Of a stretch of DNA of 64,000 bases, positions 7,809 to 15,524 are shown piece by piece. The notes under the pieces are model-generated. The model had not been told where the DNA came from. It made no database searches and saw nothing but the letters and a program-made list of their open reading frames with translations. The DNA comes from Alphaproteobacteria bacterium (GTDB lineage: Bacteria; Pseudomonadota; Alphaproteobacteria; Ferrovibrionales; Ferrovibrionaceae). A program made the translations under genes and the position numbers. Location of the stretch: the NCBI GenBank assembly GCA_018336035.1, contig JAGXRD010000098.1, positions 70,001 to 134,000 on the forward strand. Direction: 5' to 3'. Numbering within the stretch: the first letter of the stretch is position 1; each line of letters starts with the position of its first letter.

Positions 7809-9384
7809 GCAGGCGTCTGCGCTCGACATCGCTCTTTGCGGTGCGGAGTTGTTGCTGCACCTGCAACATCAGACGCGCATAGTCGTTATGCCAGTCTCGC
7901 CCGGACAGGGCTTCCGCCTCGGCGAAGCGGTCAAGGCGCCGTGTCTGTTGCGCGCGTTTTAGCAGACGCGGCTTGCCATGCGCCAGGCTGTAGGTCTCGT
8001 CCAGTTTCGGTGTCAGCACAGACGGTGCGCGGTCACCCCAGAGCGAAATGGCCGCATGCAGTGCGCCGATCGCGTCAGGATCGCCATGGGTCAGCATAAC
8101 GCTGCCTCGAACTGGCAAACGCTGGTTCAGCCAGTCCAGTAGCTCGTCGTGGTCCGCGTGGCCGGAATATATCTCCAGTTTACGTATCTGGGCACGCACC
8201 GCGATTTCGTCGCCCTGGATGCGCACGGCGCGTTCGCCACGCTCCAGCAGTGCTCCCAACGTACCGGGCGCCTGGTATCCGATCAGCAGGATTGTGGCAT
8301 TCGAGCGCCAAAGGTTGTTTTTGAGGTGGTGGCGGATGCGGCCTGCCTCGCACATTCCGGATGCGGCGATGATGATCGCCCCGCCGGAGATCTGCTCTAT
8401 CTGCATGCTTTCCTGGACCGTTCGCGAAAAGCGAAGCGTCCCGCCCTCAAAAGTAGGATTATCGGGACTGCTTCCGTTTCCGTCATGACGAAGGTATTTG
8501 GCGAAAACAGTCGTGATTCGCGTCGCCAGCGGCGAGTCCACAAATATCGGAACTCGCTTGATGGTGCCATCGGCGATCAGTTTGGTCAGGTCGGCAAGTA
8601 ACTCCTGCGTCCTCTCGACGGCGAAGGCCGGGATAACGAGGTTTCCACCAGCCGCCAGGGCCGTTGTCACCTCTTCGGCAAGCACTGCCCGCCTTTGTTG
8701 ATCGTTGAGTTTGGGCCGCGGGCGACCGCCATAAGTCGATTCCATGACAACGACGTCGAGATCACTCGGCGATGTAGCTTCCTGCTGCAAGACCTTATGC
8801 TCCGGGCCGATATCGCCGGAAAAGAGCAGCCGCAGGGTTTTGCCATCTTCGCCGGTGAATTCGAGTTCGATGGATGCAGAACCCAGAATATGCCCGGCAT
8901 TCCAGAACTTCGCTCGTAAACCGGCGGTCACATCGAACCAGGCGCCGAAATCGCGGGGTGTGATCAGACGCAGGCTGTCCTGTGCATCCTGTTCATCGTA
9001 GATCGGCTGGACTATCGCGCCGCCACGCCGCTGGTTGCGTCTGTTCAGGCGTTCCACCTCCATTTCCTGGATGCTGCCGGAGTCCGGCAGCATGAACTGC
9101 AGCAGGTCCGCAGTTTCGGATGTGGCATAGACCGGGCCGGTATAGCCGGCCTTTGAGAGCTTGGGCAGAAGACCGCTGTGATCGATATGCGCATGCGTCA
9201 GAATGACGGCTTCGATATCGCGCGGATTGAAGGGCCAGGGCTGGTAATTCAGCTGTTTGATGGTTTTATCACCCTGAAACATGCCACAATCGATCAGCAC
9301 CTTTCGATTGCCGATATCCAGCCGGTAGCAGGAGCCGGTCACCGTGCCGGCCGCGCCATGAAACGTCAGGGTGACAGGAATCAT
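7774..9384 (-). CDS. Beta-CASP metallo-beta-lactamase RNase
   Basis: This 536-aa protein has the metallo-beta-lactamase signature THAHIDH (63-69), then AGHILGSA and SGDIG, a beta-CASP insertion, and the C-terminal motifs IIAASGMCEAGR and SGHAD. This is the RNase J/CPSF-73 superfamily, soluble and zinc dependent, acting on RNA. About 70 extra basic residues at the C-terminus (rich in R, Q and L) go beyond the usual core. It is the second gene after AMP phosphorylase (4-base gap), so RNA breakdown and nucleotide salvage may be linked. The gene end overlaps the convergent ATPase gene by 35 bases. Confidence 0.9.
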   Translation of the reverse strand: MIPVTLTFHGAAGTVTGSCYRLDIGNRKVLIDCGMFQGDKTIKQLNYQPWPFNPRDIEAVILTHAHIDHSGLLPKLSKAGYTGPVYATSETADLLQFMLPDSGSIQEMEVERLNRRNQRRGGAIVQPIYDEQDAQDSLRLITPRDFGAWFDVTAGLRAKFWNAGHILGSASIELEFTGEDGKTLRLLFSGDIGPEHKVLQQEATSPSDLDVVVMESTYGGRPRPKLNDQQRRAVLAEEVTTALAAGGNLVIPAFAVERTQELLADLTKLIADGTIKRVPIFVDSPLATRITTVFAKYLRHDGNGSSPDNPTFEGGTLRFSRTVQESMQIEQISGGAIIIAASGMCEAGRIRHHLKNNLWRSNATILLIGYQAPGTLGALLERGERAVRIQGDEIAVRAQIRKLEIYSGHADHDELLDWLNQRLPVRGSVMLTHGDPDAIGALHAAISLWGDRAPSVLTPKLDETYSLAHGKPRLLKRAQQTRRLDRFAEAEALSGRDWHNDYARLMLQVQQQLRTAKSDVERRRLLRKMQRVVGDK

Positions 9385-9388
9385 ATCT

Positions 9389-10873
9389 TCACCTTATGCC
9401 ATAACCCGGATCTTCGGCAGCCAGATCGGCGGCGAAGCCGAGATCTGATTCTAGCGTGGCGTGAATCCGGTATAGCGGATCGCCGCGATGGACGGTGTCG
9501 CCGGTTTTGCAAATAAGATCGACTCCGGCCCCCTTAAACATAGGGGCCCCTGCAACGCGCGCAATTTGGGCGATACGCAAGCAGTCGATTTCATGGACCA
9601 CGCCGTCATTCGCCGCAACCACTTCTCGCCCGGAAGAGCTGGGTTCCAAAGTCAGGTTGCTGGGCCCCTGTGCCTGAATGATCTGTTCCATGGCTTTCAT
9701 GGCGGCCCCGCTGACGAGCAGTTCGCGCGCCCTGTGTATGCCGTGGCCGCCCTTCACCGATATATCGCTTTCAATCAGGGCGCCAGCGAGAAGCAGGGAG
9801 CGGTCTCGCAGATCGTCCGGCGCGGCCGCATCGTTGCGCAGAACGGCCATGACGTCGCGTGCCTCAAGTACAGGCCCGACGCCGCGCCCAATGGGCTGTC
9901 GCCCGTCGGTAATGCGAATATCCAGGCTCAGGCCGAGCTGCCCGCCGACATGCTCGAACAACTTCCGTAACCGGGCGGCCTCGGCTGTATTGCGCACTTT
10001 TGCCGTGGGCCCGACCGGAATGTCCAGAACCAGATGACTGGCGCCAGCCGTAAGCTTCTTGGAAAGGATCGAAGCCACCATCTGTTCGCGCGTATCGATT
10101 CGGAGCGGGCGCTCAACGGTGATCATCACATCGTCGGCCGGCGACAGGTTTACGCGTCCACCCCAGACAAGACATCCGCCCACCTTGTCGACGATACCCC
10201 GCATCTCATCGATGCCGATATCGACGCGCGCCAAGATTTCCATTGTATCTGCGGTGCCGGCGGGCGATGTGATGGCGCGTGACGACGTCTTCGGTATCGT
10301 TAATCCATGCGCGACGACAATGGGAACGACAATCATGGATGTGCGATTTCCGGGTATGCCGCCGATGCAATGCTTGTCGACAACCAGACGATGGCCCCAC
10401 TCCAGACGGCGGCCGACATCCGCCATGGCCCTGGTCAGACTGAGCACCTCATTGCTGGTCATGAAACCGGCGCAGCCAACCAGGAAAGCGGCGACTTCCA
10501 TCTTGCTGTAGTGCAGCCCGGCGATGTCGCGGATAATCGACGCGTATTGCTCTGGGCTCAGTTCGTAGCCCTGAATCTTCGCCCGCACGGCTTCGAGGCT
10601 CTCCACTGGTCTGGGATGCTGAATCGATACCAAAATCCCGGCGGCTTGCCCGAATGCATCGAACGCAGCTTCCGACAGGCCGAGTTCATCGGCGTCAAGT
10701 ATCTGGGGGTCATCGACAATATTGAGCGTTGCCGGCATACGGCGTGCGGCTCCGCATACCTCGATTCTTTCCAGTGCCTGGAATTCTTCAGCCTTGAACT
10801 GCGAACAGTGCCGGCTCAGATAAGCGATGCTCTCCCGATGGGTGTCGATGGCGATTCGTTTGAGCTTAAGCAT
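9389..10873 (-). CDS. AMP phosphorylase / thymidine phosphorylase family
   Basis: This 494-aa enzyme belongs to the pyrimidine-nucleoside phosphorylase superfamily, but its N-terminal extension (about 85 residues before the helical domain) is the layout of archaeal AMP phosphorylase. E. coli DeoA is about 440 aa. The phosphate/substrate region KHCIGGIPGNRTSM (167-180) and SPAGTADTME are clear. The expected reaction is phosphorolysis of a nucleoside 5'-monophosphate to ribose-1,5-bisphosphate and free base. The ATG at 10873 is preferred because family alignment starts there and the FixK box lies in the upstream extension. No RuBisCO or ribose-bisphosphate isomerase is in the window. Confidence 0.88.
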   Translation of the reverse strand: MLKLKRIAIDTHRESIAYLSRHCSQFKAEEFQALERIEVCGAARRMPATLNIVDDPQILDADELGLSEAAFDAFGQAAGILVSIQHPRPVESLEAVRAKIQGYELSPEQYASIIRDIAGLHYSKMEVAAFLVGCAGFMTSNEVLSLTRAMADVGRRLEWGHRLVVDKHCIGGIPGNRTSMIVVPIVVAHGLTIPKTSSRAITSPAGTADTMEILARVDIGIDEMRGIVDKVGGCLVWGGRVNLSPADDVMITVERPLRIDTREQMVASILSKKLTAGASHLVLDIPVGPTAKVRNTAEAARLRKLFEHVGGQLGLSLDIRITDGRQPIGRGVGPVLEARDVMAVLRNDAAAPDDLRDRSLLLAGALIESDISVKGGHGIHRARELLVSGAAMKAMEQIIQAQGPSNLTLEPSSSGREVVAANDGVVHEIDCLRIAQIARVAGAPMFKGAGVDLICKTGDTVHRGDPLYRIHATLESDLGFAADLAAEDPGYGIR

Positions 10874-10952
10874 GTGGCTGGATGCCTGAAAATTCCGGTG
10901 TGTTGGGGTCGTGCCCCTGATAAACTTGTAGTGGCAGAACGTCACCGGGGAT

Positions 10953-10966
10953 TTGACCGGGATCAA
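10953..10966. promoter_or_regulatory. Perfect FixK/FNR box between AMP phosphorylase and fixL
   Basis: TTGACCGGGATCAA matches TTGA-N6-TCAA exactly. It lies 80-93 bases before the AMP phosphorylase ATG, giving a leader of about 45 bases for a start at -41.5. It is only 18 bases before the fixL start, too close to activate fixL but suitable for repressing it. Confidence 0.8.
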
Positions 10967-10983
10967 AAGGATTTAAGGGGTAA

Positions 10984-12321
10984 GTGGTGAGAGATTTTCT
11001 GACTGGGCTGGTCGGCATCAAAAAAGACCGTATAGCCTGGCAATGGCCCAAATTATTAACGCTTCTCGCGATCCTGGCAATCGGCGTCGGGCTCTCGTTT
11101 GCCGCCTACGAAGCTTCCCGATCCTGGGTCTGGGCCGGTATCGGACTGGGGGTCACTGCAATTCTGCTCGTCGCCTTCGGGCTTTCCTTCCGTGAAACGG
11201 TGCGTGCAGAGCGACAGGCTGCAGAACGGTTTCGCGCCGTGATCGACAATGCCCATGATGCGATCATTGCAATCGACAGTCTGGGCAGGGTTGAAATGTT
11301 CAATCGCGCGGCTGAACGAATATTCGGCTTCCAGGCGGCGGAAGTCGTGGGACAGAATGTCAATATGCTTATGCCCGCGCCCTATCATGATGAACATGAT
11401 GGCTACATCAAAAACTACATTACGACTGGAACCGCTAAGATCATTGGCACCGGCAGAGAAGTCGAGGCGCAGCATAAAGATGGCACCATCTTCCCGATCG
11501 ATCTTTCGATCGGAGAGATGCAAAGCGGCAACAGTCGCGGCTTTATTGGCGTGATCCGGGATACCACAGAGCGACATCAGTCCGAACGCAGGGTGCGGGA
11601 ACTGACTGCGGAATTGGTGCATATCTCACGTCTGAGTGCGATGGGGCAGCTTGCGTCGTCGCTTGCCCATGAGCTCAACCAGCCGCTGACAGCCATCGCG
11701 AATTATGCGGAAGTTGCGCGGCAGATTGCAGCAATGGGTGATGGCAACAGCCCAAAGCTAAGGGAGTTTCTTGGCAAGACCGTGGAGCAGGCCGATCGTG
11801 CCGGCCAAATTATCCGCAGGCTCCGCAGCTTCGTGGAAAAAGGCTCGACCGAGCGGCATCCGGAAGAACTCAATAGAATCGTCACCGAGGCAACCAATCT
11901 GGCGACCATAGGTGCCAGAGTGGATGGAATTCGCGTCGAGTTCGACCTAGCCGAGGCATTGCCCGCGATCAGCATGGACAAAATCCAGATCCAGCAGGTG
12001 ATCGTGAACCTTGTTCGTAACGCGATAGAGGCCCTGCGCGATGCAAAGCGGCGCGAGCTTGTCGTGCAGACTATCGCGGCATCCGGGGCCCAGGAAGTCG
12101 TGATTCGCGATACCGGACATGGCATCCATCCATCGGTGGCCGAGAAGCTTTTCACTCCCTTCCTGACAACCAAAAAAGACGGCATGGGTATCGGCCTGTC
12201 GATCAGCCAGTCGATTATTGAGTCGCATGAAGGGCGCCTCTGGGCCGAGCCGAATCCGGGCGGGGGTACCATATTCCGCTTTCGCCTGCCGTCCGGCGGG
12301 GCGAGGGAGGCTGGCGCATGA
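10984..12321 (+). CDS. fixL: Oxygen-sensing heme PAS histidine kinase FixL
   Basis: This 445-aa membrane kinase has two hydrophobic segments (about residues 25-42 and 48-67), a heme PAS domain (about 82-196), HisKA (about 205-275) and an ATPase domain (about 325-437). In the PAS, His138 (EHDGY) and Arg158 (IIGTGR) are spaced like heme ligand His200 and Arg220 of Bradyrhizobium FixL. The phosphorylated His229 lies in AHELNQPL. Oxygen binding to the heme should switch the kinase off. GTG start codons at 10984 or 10987 are possible; AAGGGG lies just upstream. It overlaps fixJ by 4 bases. Confidence 0.93.
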   Translation: MVRDFLTGLVGIKKDRIAWQWPKLLTLLAILAIGVGLSFAAYEASRSWVWAGIGLGVTAILLVAFGLSFRETVRAERQAAERFRAVIDNAHDAIIAIDSLGRVEMFNRAAERIFGFQAAEVVGQNVNMLMPAPYHDEHDGYIKNYITTGTAKIIGTGREVEAQHKDGTIFPIDLSIGEMQSGNSRGFIGVIRDTTERHQSERRVRELTAELVHISRLSAMGQLASSLAHELNQPLTAIANYAEVARQIAAMGDGNSPKLREFLGKTVEQADRAGQIIRRLRSFVEKGSTERHPEELNRIVTEATNLATIGARVDGIRVEFDLAEALPAISMDKIQIQQVIVNLVRNAIEALRDAKRRELVVQTIAASGAQEVVIRDTGHGIHPSVAEKLFTPFLTTKKDGMGIGLSISQSIIESHEGRLWAEPNPGGGTIFRFRLPSGGAREAGA

Positions 12322-12947
12322 GCCGGGATACGGTATTCGTTGTGGACGATGACGAGGCAGTCAGAGAGTCGCTGGCAGCCATATTGGACGCGCAGGGATT
12401 CTCAGCGGTCGCCTTCGCATCTGCTGAGGCATTTCTGCTTGGCTACGTGCCGGTACCGGTCGGTTGCGCGGTCATTGACCTCAGGATGCCCGGCATGGAT
12501 GGCCTGACCCTTCTGGAGCATATGCGGGCGAAAGGCCTGCAACTGCCCGTGGTGGTCGTGACCGGCCATGGCGATGTGCCGCTGGCGGTGCGCGCGATGA
12601 AGGCTGGTGCGCTGGATTTCATTGAGAAGCCCTATTCGAGCACCGCTTTGCTGGATGCCGTGCGCCGCGGGCTGGACACCGCCCGGGCCGGCAATCCGGT
12701 CCGGGTCGATCTTTCTGATGTTCGCGCGCGGCTGGAGTCTCTGACAATGCGGGAACGCGATGTCCTGCGCCAGCTGGTGATCGGAAATCCTAACAAAATC
12801 ATCGCGTTTCATCTGCAGATAAGTCCAAGGACGGTGGAAATACATCGCGCCAATGTGATGAAGAAGATGGCGGCGGAGAATCTCTCCCATCTCGTAAGGA
12901 TGGCCCTGGCAGTCGATACCGGTGATCGCGGCGGCGTGACTGTTTAA
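12318..12947 (+). CDS. fixJ: FixJ response regulator
   Basis: This 209-aa protein has a receiver domain (about 5-120) with acidic pocket D10-D12, phospho-acceptor D54 and K104, followed by a LuxR/FixJ-type helix-turn-helix (about 140-200) with LTMRERDVLRQL and SPRTVEIHRANVMKKM. These are near-diagnostic for FixJ. It starts inside the fixL stop (ATGA), so the pair is co-translated. Phosphorylated FixJ is expected to activate fixK; a FixJ-like site is present upstream of fixK at 14246. Confidence 0.94.
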   Translation: MSRDTVFVVDDDEAVRESLAAILDAQGFSAVAFASAEAFLLGYVPVPVGCAVIDLRMPGMDGLTLLEHMRAKGLQLPVVVVTGHGDVPLAVRAMKAGALDFIEKPYSSTALLDAVRRGLDTARAGNPVRVDLSDVRARLESLTMRERDVLRQLVIGNPNKIIAFHLQISPRTVEIHRANVMKKMAAENLSHLVRMALAVDTGDRGGVTV

Positions 12948-12960
12948 GGGAAACCCCTTA
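12945..12960. promoter_or_regulatory. Inverted repeat at the fixJ stop, FixJ-box-like
   Basis: TAAGGGAAACCCCTTA has two 6-base arms around AAAC and begins at the fixJ stop codon. Its minus-strand reading differs at three adjacent positions from the FixJ site TAAGTAATTTCCCTTA as I recall it for rhizobial fixK promoters. It is not followed by a T-run, so it is not an intrinsic terminator. It lies 37 bases before the ATG of the single-domain receiver. Confidence 0.4.
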
Positions 12961-12996
12961 CTTGCCACTCGATCGCTGTCAGAGCATGACTCGTCC

Positions 12997-13371
12997 ATGA
13001 GCAGCAATGGAAAAGTATTCGTCATCGACGACGACGATGTCGTCCGCGACTCCCTGAAAGCACTCCTGGAGATTCGCGGTTATGACGTCGTGGAGTTCGA
13101 ATCCGGCGACCAATTCCTGACGTCGCACGCAGATTTGAGCGGAAGTTGCCTGATTGTCGATGTTCACATGCCGGGAATGACCGGGCTGGACCTGCTCGCA
13201 GTGCTGCGTCAACGCAGGGAAGTTACCCCGGCAATCCTGATCACCGGCCGCCGGGATGCTTTGATCGAGGTTCAGGCCGCGACGCTCGACAATGTCGAGT
13301 TGCTCGACAAGCCGGTCGCCCACGACGCCTTGTTCAGCATGCTGAAACGTATGATTGCTGTCGGCCGATAG
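12997..13371 (+). CDS. Single-domain response regulator (FixT-like position)
   Basis: This 124-aa protein is a receiver domain with no output domain. The acidic pocket (DDDD at 11-14), phospho-acceptor D55 (IVDVHMPG) and lysine in LLDKPV are all kept, so it can probably be phosphorylated. It follows fixJ by 49 bases on the same strand. In Sinorhizobium and Caulobacter a small protein in this circuit, FixT, inhibits FixL as negative feedback, and in Caulobacter FixT is a single-domain receiver. This protein has only one cysteine, so it cannot carry the iron-sulfur cluster described for Caulobacter FixT. A feedback or phosphate-sink role is an inference. Confidence 0.85.
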   Translation: MSSNGKVFVIDDDDVVRDSLKALLEIRGYDVVEFESGDQFLTSHADLSGSCLIVDVHMPGMTGLDLLAVLRQRREVTPAILITGRRDALIEVQAATLDNVELLDKPVAHDALFSMLKRMIAVGR

Positions 13372-13372
13372 C

Positions 13373-13399
13373 AAAAAAGGCCGGCATTTCGCCGGCCTT
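13373..13399 (-). terminator. Intrinsic terminator of fixK
   Basis: On the minus strand a 9-bp stem AAGGCCGGC/GCCGGCCTT with a 5-base loop runs into a T-run of six. It lies 34 bases past the fixK stop. On the plus strand the same hairpin follows the receiver gene but lacks a T-run, so it should stop mainly leftward transcription. Confidence 0.85.
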
Positions 13400-13432
13400 G
13401 TGGCTGCCAACCAGCAGCTTCGGTGGGGCGGA

Positions 13433-14176
13433 TTAGTCCGCCGCCAGTTCTTCCAGCGCTTCCAGCGACAGAATTCTCACGGTTTGACTGTCGATCAGAT
13501 TGATCCAGCGCCGTTGGCGGAATTTGGTGATCAGCCGGCTGACGGTTTCGATGGTCAGCCCCAGGTGGTCGGCGATATCACTGCGGCACATCGGCAGGTC
13601 AATCGTCGTTTCCCGGCCAGTGGCTGCATTGCGCGGCACAAACGACAGCAGGAAACTGGCCAGTCGCTCCGAAGCGGTTTTGCGCCCCAGAGACAAAAGT
13701 AAACGGTTGTTCAGATCCAACTGGCGAAAAACCAGCCGTAGCAACTGGGCGCCGGCAGCAGCGTCGGCATTGATGAGATTGTCGAAATCGCGACGCTGGT
13801 AGCGGGTCAGCGTGCAGGGCGTGATCGCTTCGACATTGCTGTCGCATTCCGTGGCATCGGAAAGGCCGAAAAAGTCGCCGGCATTCAGAAATTTGGCGAT
13901 ATGGCGTCGCCCGTCCGGCAGGATCCGTACAACGCGGAGGACGCCATCCTGCACTTTGAAGACCTGCGTATTGGTGTCACCGGCCGTCACCACCGTCTGG
14001 CCGCGGTCGATCTGGACCGTCCGGCCAATGCGTTGCAGGCAGTCTGCCGCGCCAGGCATCGGAACAACGATACCCTTGAATTCGCGATCCTCGGGGGTAG
14101 TTTTGGCCAGTGCCACCGAGGCATTCAGCGAACGGTAGTTCGCGGCCTGGTGGGTGACGGTCTGGGCGTGGGCCAT
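13433..14176 (-). CDS. fixK: FixK-type Crp/Fnr transcription regulator
   Basis: This 247-aa protein has a cyclic-nucleotide-binding-like fold (about 45-160) and a Crp-type winged helix (about 165-245). The recognition helix has ETVSR (210-214), matching the E-S-R residues with which FNR and FixK read TTGAT half-sites. The four cysteines (46, 111, 121, 197) do not form the N-terminal cluster of FNR, so it should not sense oxygen by an iron-sulfur cluster and probably depends on FixLJ for expression. A GGGGAG site precedes the ATG. Five perfect target boxes lie within 11 kb. Confidence 0.9.
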   Translation of the reverse strand: MAHAQTVTHQAANYRSLNASVALAKTTPEDREFKGIVVPMPGAADCLQRIGRTVQIDRGQTVVTAGDTNTQVFKVQDGVLRVVRILPDGRRHIAKFLNAGDFFGLSDATECDSNVEAITPCTLTRYQRRDFDNLINADAAAGAQLLRLVFRQLDLNNRLLLSLGRKTASERLASFLLSFVPRNAATGRETTIDLPMCRSDIADHLGLTIETVSRLITKFRQRRWINLIDSQTVRILSLEALEELAAD

Positions 14177-14245
14177 GTCTTCTCTCCCCTGTGAACCATA
14201 GGCAAGGGATACCCGGCCCTGCAGGCTAGGGAAATTGGGGTGTTA

Positions 14246-14265
14246 TACCTAAGGAGAATTACCTA
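14246..14265. promoter_or_regulatory. Candidate FixJ-binding site upstream of fixK
   Basis: TACCTA is repeated directly with a 14-base period (14246 and 14260). The minus-strand core GTAATTCTCCTTA differs at two positions from GTAATTTCCCTTA, the FixJ site of rhizobial fixK promoters as I recall it. It lies 70-89 bases before the fixK ATG, so with a start near 14200 it would sit around -46 to -65, where FixJ normally binds. Confidence 0.55.
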
Positions 14266-14351
14266 GGCGACGGCCGGGCATCGGGGGAGCAAGTCCGCCT
14301 ACGGCATTGCCTTTTTTCTTGAAAGAGGCCGTCGGACGGTCCGCATGCCTG

Positions 14352-14365
14352 TTGATGTGCATCAA
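14352..14365. promoter_or_regulatory. Perfect FixK/FNR box upstream of the host-attachment-type gene
   Basis: TTGATGTGCATCAA matches TTGA-N6-TCAA exactly. Its centre is 63.5 bases before the ATG at 14422, predicting a start near 14400. It is about 176 bases from fixK, so it probably serves only the rightward gene. The rest of the 245-base fixK-side gap holds the FixJ-like site and nothing else I recognise. Confidence 0.82.
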
Positions 14366-14421
14366 GGTTGCCGGGGCTCTTTTCCGTAACGATGCGGCAT
14401 TGATGTTTCGGGGACTCGATC

Positions 14422-14886
14422 ATGCCGCACAGGATTCATCCGCTGACCTGGATTCTTACAGCAGATGGTCGCCACGCTCGCGTCTGGGAGTGGAAAAGCA
14501 GAGAGCAGCCACTGGCACTCGTTCCGGACTTTGTCCGGCGGGTCGAGAATGCAAGCAAATTTTCCCGCGACATGAAGAGCGATCGCCCGGGCCGATCATT
14601 TGCAAGTGCCGGCACGGAGCGATCCGCCATAGAACCAAAAACCGATCCGCACACGCATGAGAAAGACGAATTTGCGCGGCAGATTGCCAGCGATCTCAAT
14701 GAAGCCTTCAAGGAACATCGCTTTCGGAAGCTGGTCGTGATAGCGCCGCCCCATATGTTGGGCAGCCTTCGCCAACAGTTCAGTCCTCAGCTGGAGCAGA
14801 TTATCGCAGGTCAGTCTGATAAGGATTACATGAACGCCGATGTAGCGGCGCTCTACTATCACGCTGCTCAAATCACAACGGGCTGA
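14422..14886 (+). CDS. Host attachment family protein
   Basis: This 154-aa soluble protein resembles the host attachment / eRF1-like Pfam family PF10116: N-terminal strand with WILTADGRHARVWE, a middle segment with variable polar linker, and C-terminal KLVVIAPPHMLGSLRQ. The family was named for Agrobacterium attachment but its biochemical role is unclear. A perfect FixK box lies upstream at a class II distance, so it is expected to be induced at low oxygen. Assignment of the family is from motif memory. Confidence 0.82.
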   Translation: MPHRIHPLTWILTADGRHARVWEWKSREQPLALVPDFVRRVENASKFSRDMKSDRPGRSFASAGTERSAIEPKTDPHTHEKDEFARQIASDLNEAFKEHRFRKLVVIAPPHMLGSLRQQFSPQLEQIIAGQSDKDYMNADVAALYYHAAQITTG

Positions 14887-14935
14887 ACGCAGTAATATTA
14901 TTTACTTTCTGTATTCCTTGCCGTGACACTGAAAG

Positions 14936-15307
14936 TCAGTCGGCGGCCTTTACTGACGCGACGCGATACGTGTGCTGCGCATTGTCCGCCTCGGTTATTG
15001 ATACATAGTTGCCCAGACCCAGCAGGTGACGATCCAACCGGAAGATCGGTTCATCGTCCAGGTCGGTATTGGGATCATATGAGATTGCCCATTTGCCCCG
15101 GGCGGTATGCACGAGCTCGCCATGGCGATCTTCTTCTCCATCCCAGAATCGCCTGACTGTGCAGCGGGTATGCTGTTTCTTCCACGCGATACTATCGAGA
15201 TGTCCGCTCTCGTCGAGTGGGGCAATGATTTCGTAGCCATGCAAAGGGCTTCCGTTCGGATGGTCCTTTTCGCGGGCCAGTTCCAGTCGGATTAATGAAA
15301 GGCTCAT
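14936..15307 (-). CDS. Conserved hypothetical protein with FixK box
   Basis: This 123-aa soluble protein is not recognised. It has no signal peptide or membrane helix, one cysteine, and several paired acidic and aromatic residues (RFWDGEED, DDEPIFRLDRHLLG). The ATG at 15307 is chosen because AAAGGAG lies 5 bases upstream; an upstream reading would run into the FixK box. It is convergent with the host-attachment-type gene (49-base gap with no clear terminator). The upstream FixK site predicts a start only about 12 bases before the ATG, so the leader is very short. Confidence 0.75.
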   Translation of the reverse strand: MSLSLIRLELAREKDHPNGSPLHGYEIIAPLDESGHLDSIAWKKQHTRCTVRRFWDGEEDRHGELVHTARGKWAISYDPNTDLDDEPIFRLDRHLLGLGNYVSITEADNAQHTYRVASVKAAD

Positions 15308-15345
15308 GTCTTTCTCCTTTCGCTCATCTTCGCCCGACACGCCCC

Positions 15346-15367
15346 TTGATGCTTTGATCAGCATCAA
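15346..15367. promoter_or_regulatory. FixK/FNR box nested in a 22-bp palindrome
   Basis: The right part, TTGATCAGCATCAA (15354-15367), is a perfect TTGA-N6-TCAA box. The left arm TTGATGC (15346-15352) also pairs with GCATCAA at the right end, giving a larger inverted repeat with 7-base arms around TTTGATCA. The box centre is 53 bases from the leftward ATG. The rest of the 15308-15524 gap shows nothing else I recognise. Confidence 0.78.
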
Positions 15368-15524
15368 AACCTCTTTTTCTCAAAAATAGCTGGATGGATC
15401 TTGGCAGATAAGAGAATTCTGGCGGACGGGAGGGTGCGTGGTTTAGGTTGCAGAAATGGATTCGTTGCCGATTCTATCGTTAATTTCGCGACGTCTCCGG
15501 ATATGCGCTTAAGGTGAATTTCGC

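Noticed and set aside
12945-12960. Intrinsic terminator between fixJ and the single-domain receiver
   Set aside because: The 6-base stem is short and no T-run follows on either strand.
13331-13346. Palindrome near TTCAGCATGCTGAA as an operator
   Set aside because: It is inside the coding region of the receiver gene and does not fit the intergenic GTTCA-N5-TGAAC pattern.
13373-13399. Terminator for the rightward receiver gene
   Set aside because: The hairpin has its T-run only in the leftward direction; rightward it is preceded by A and followed by mixed sequence.
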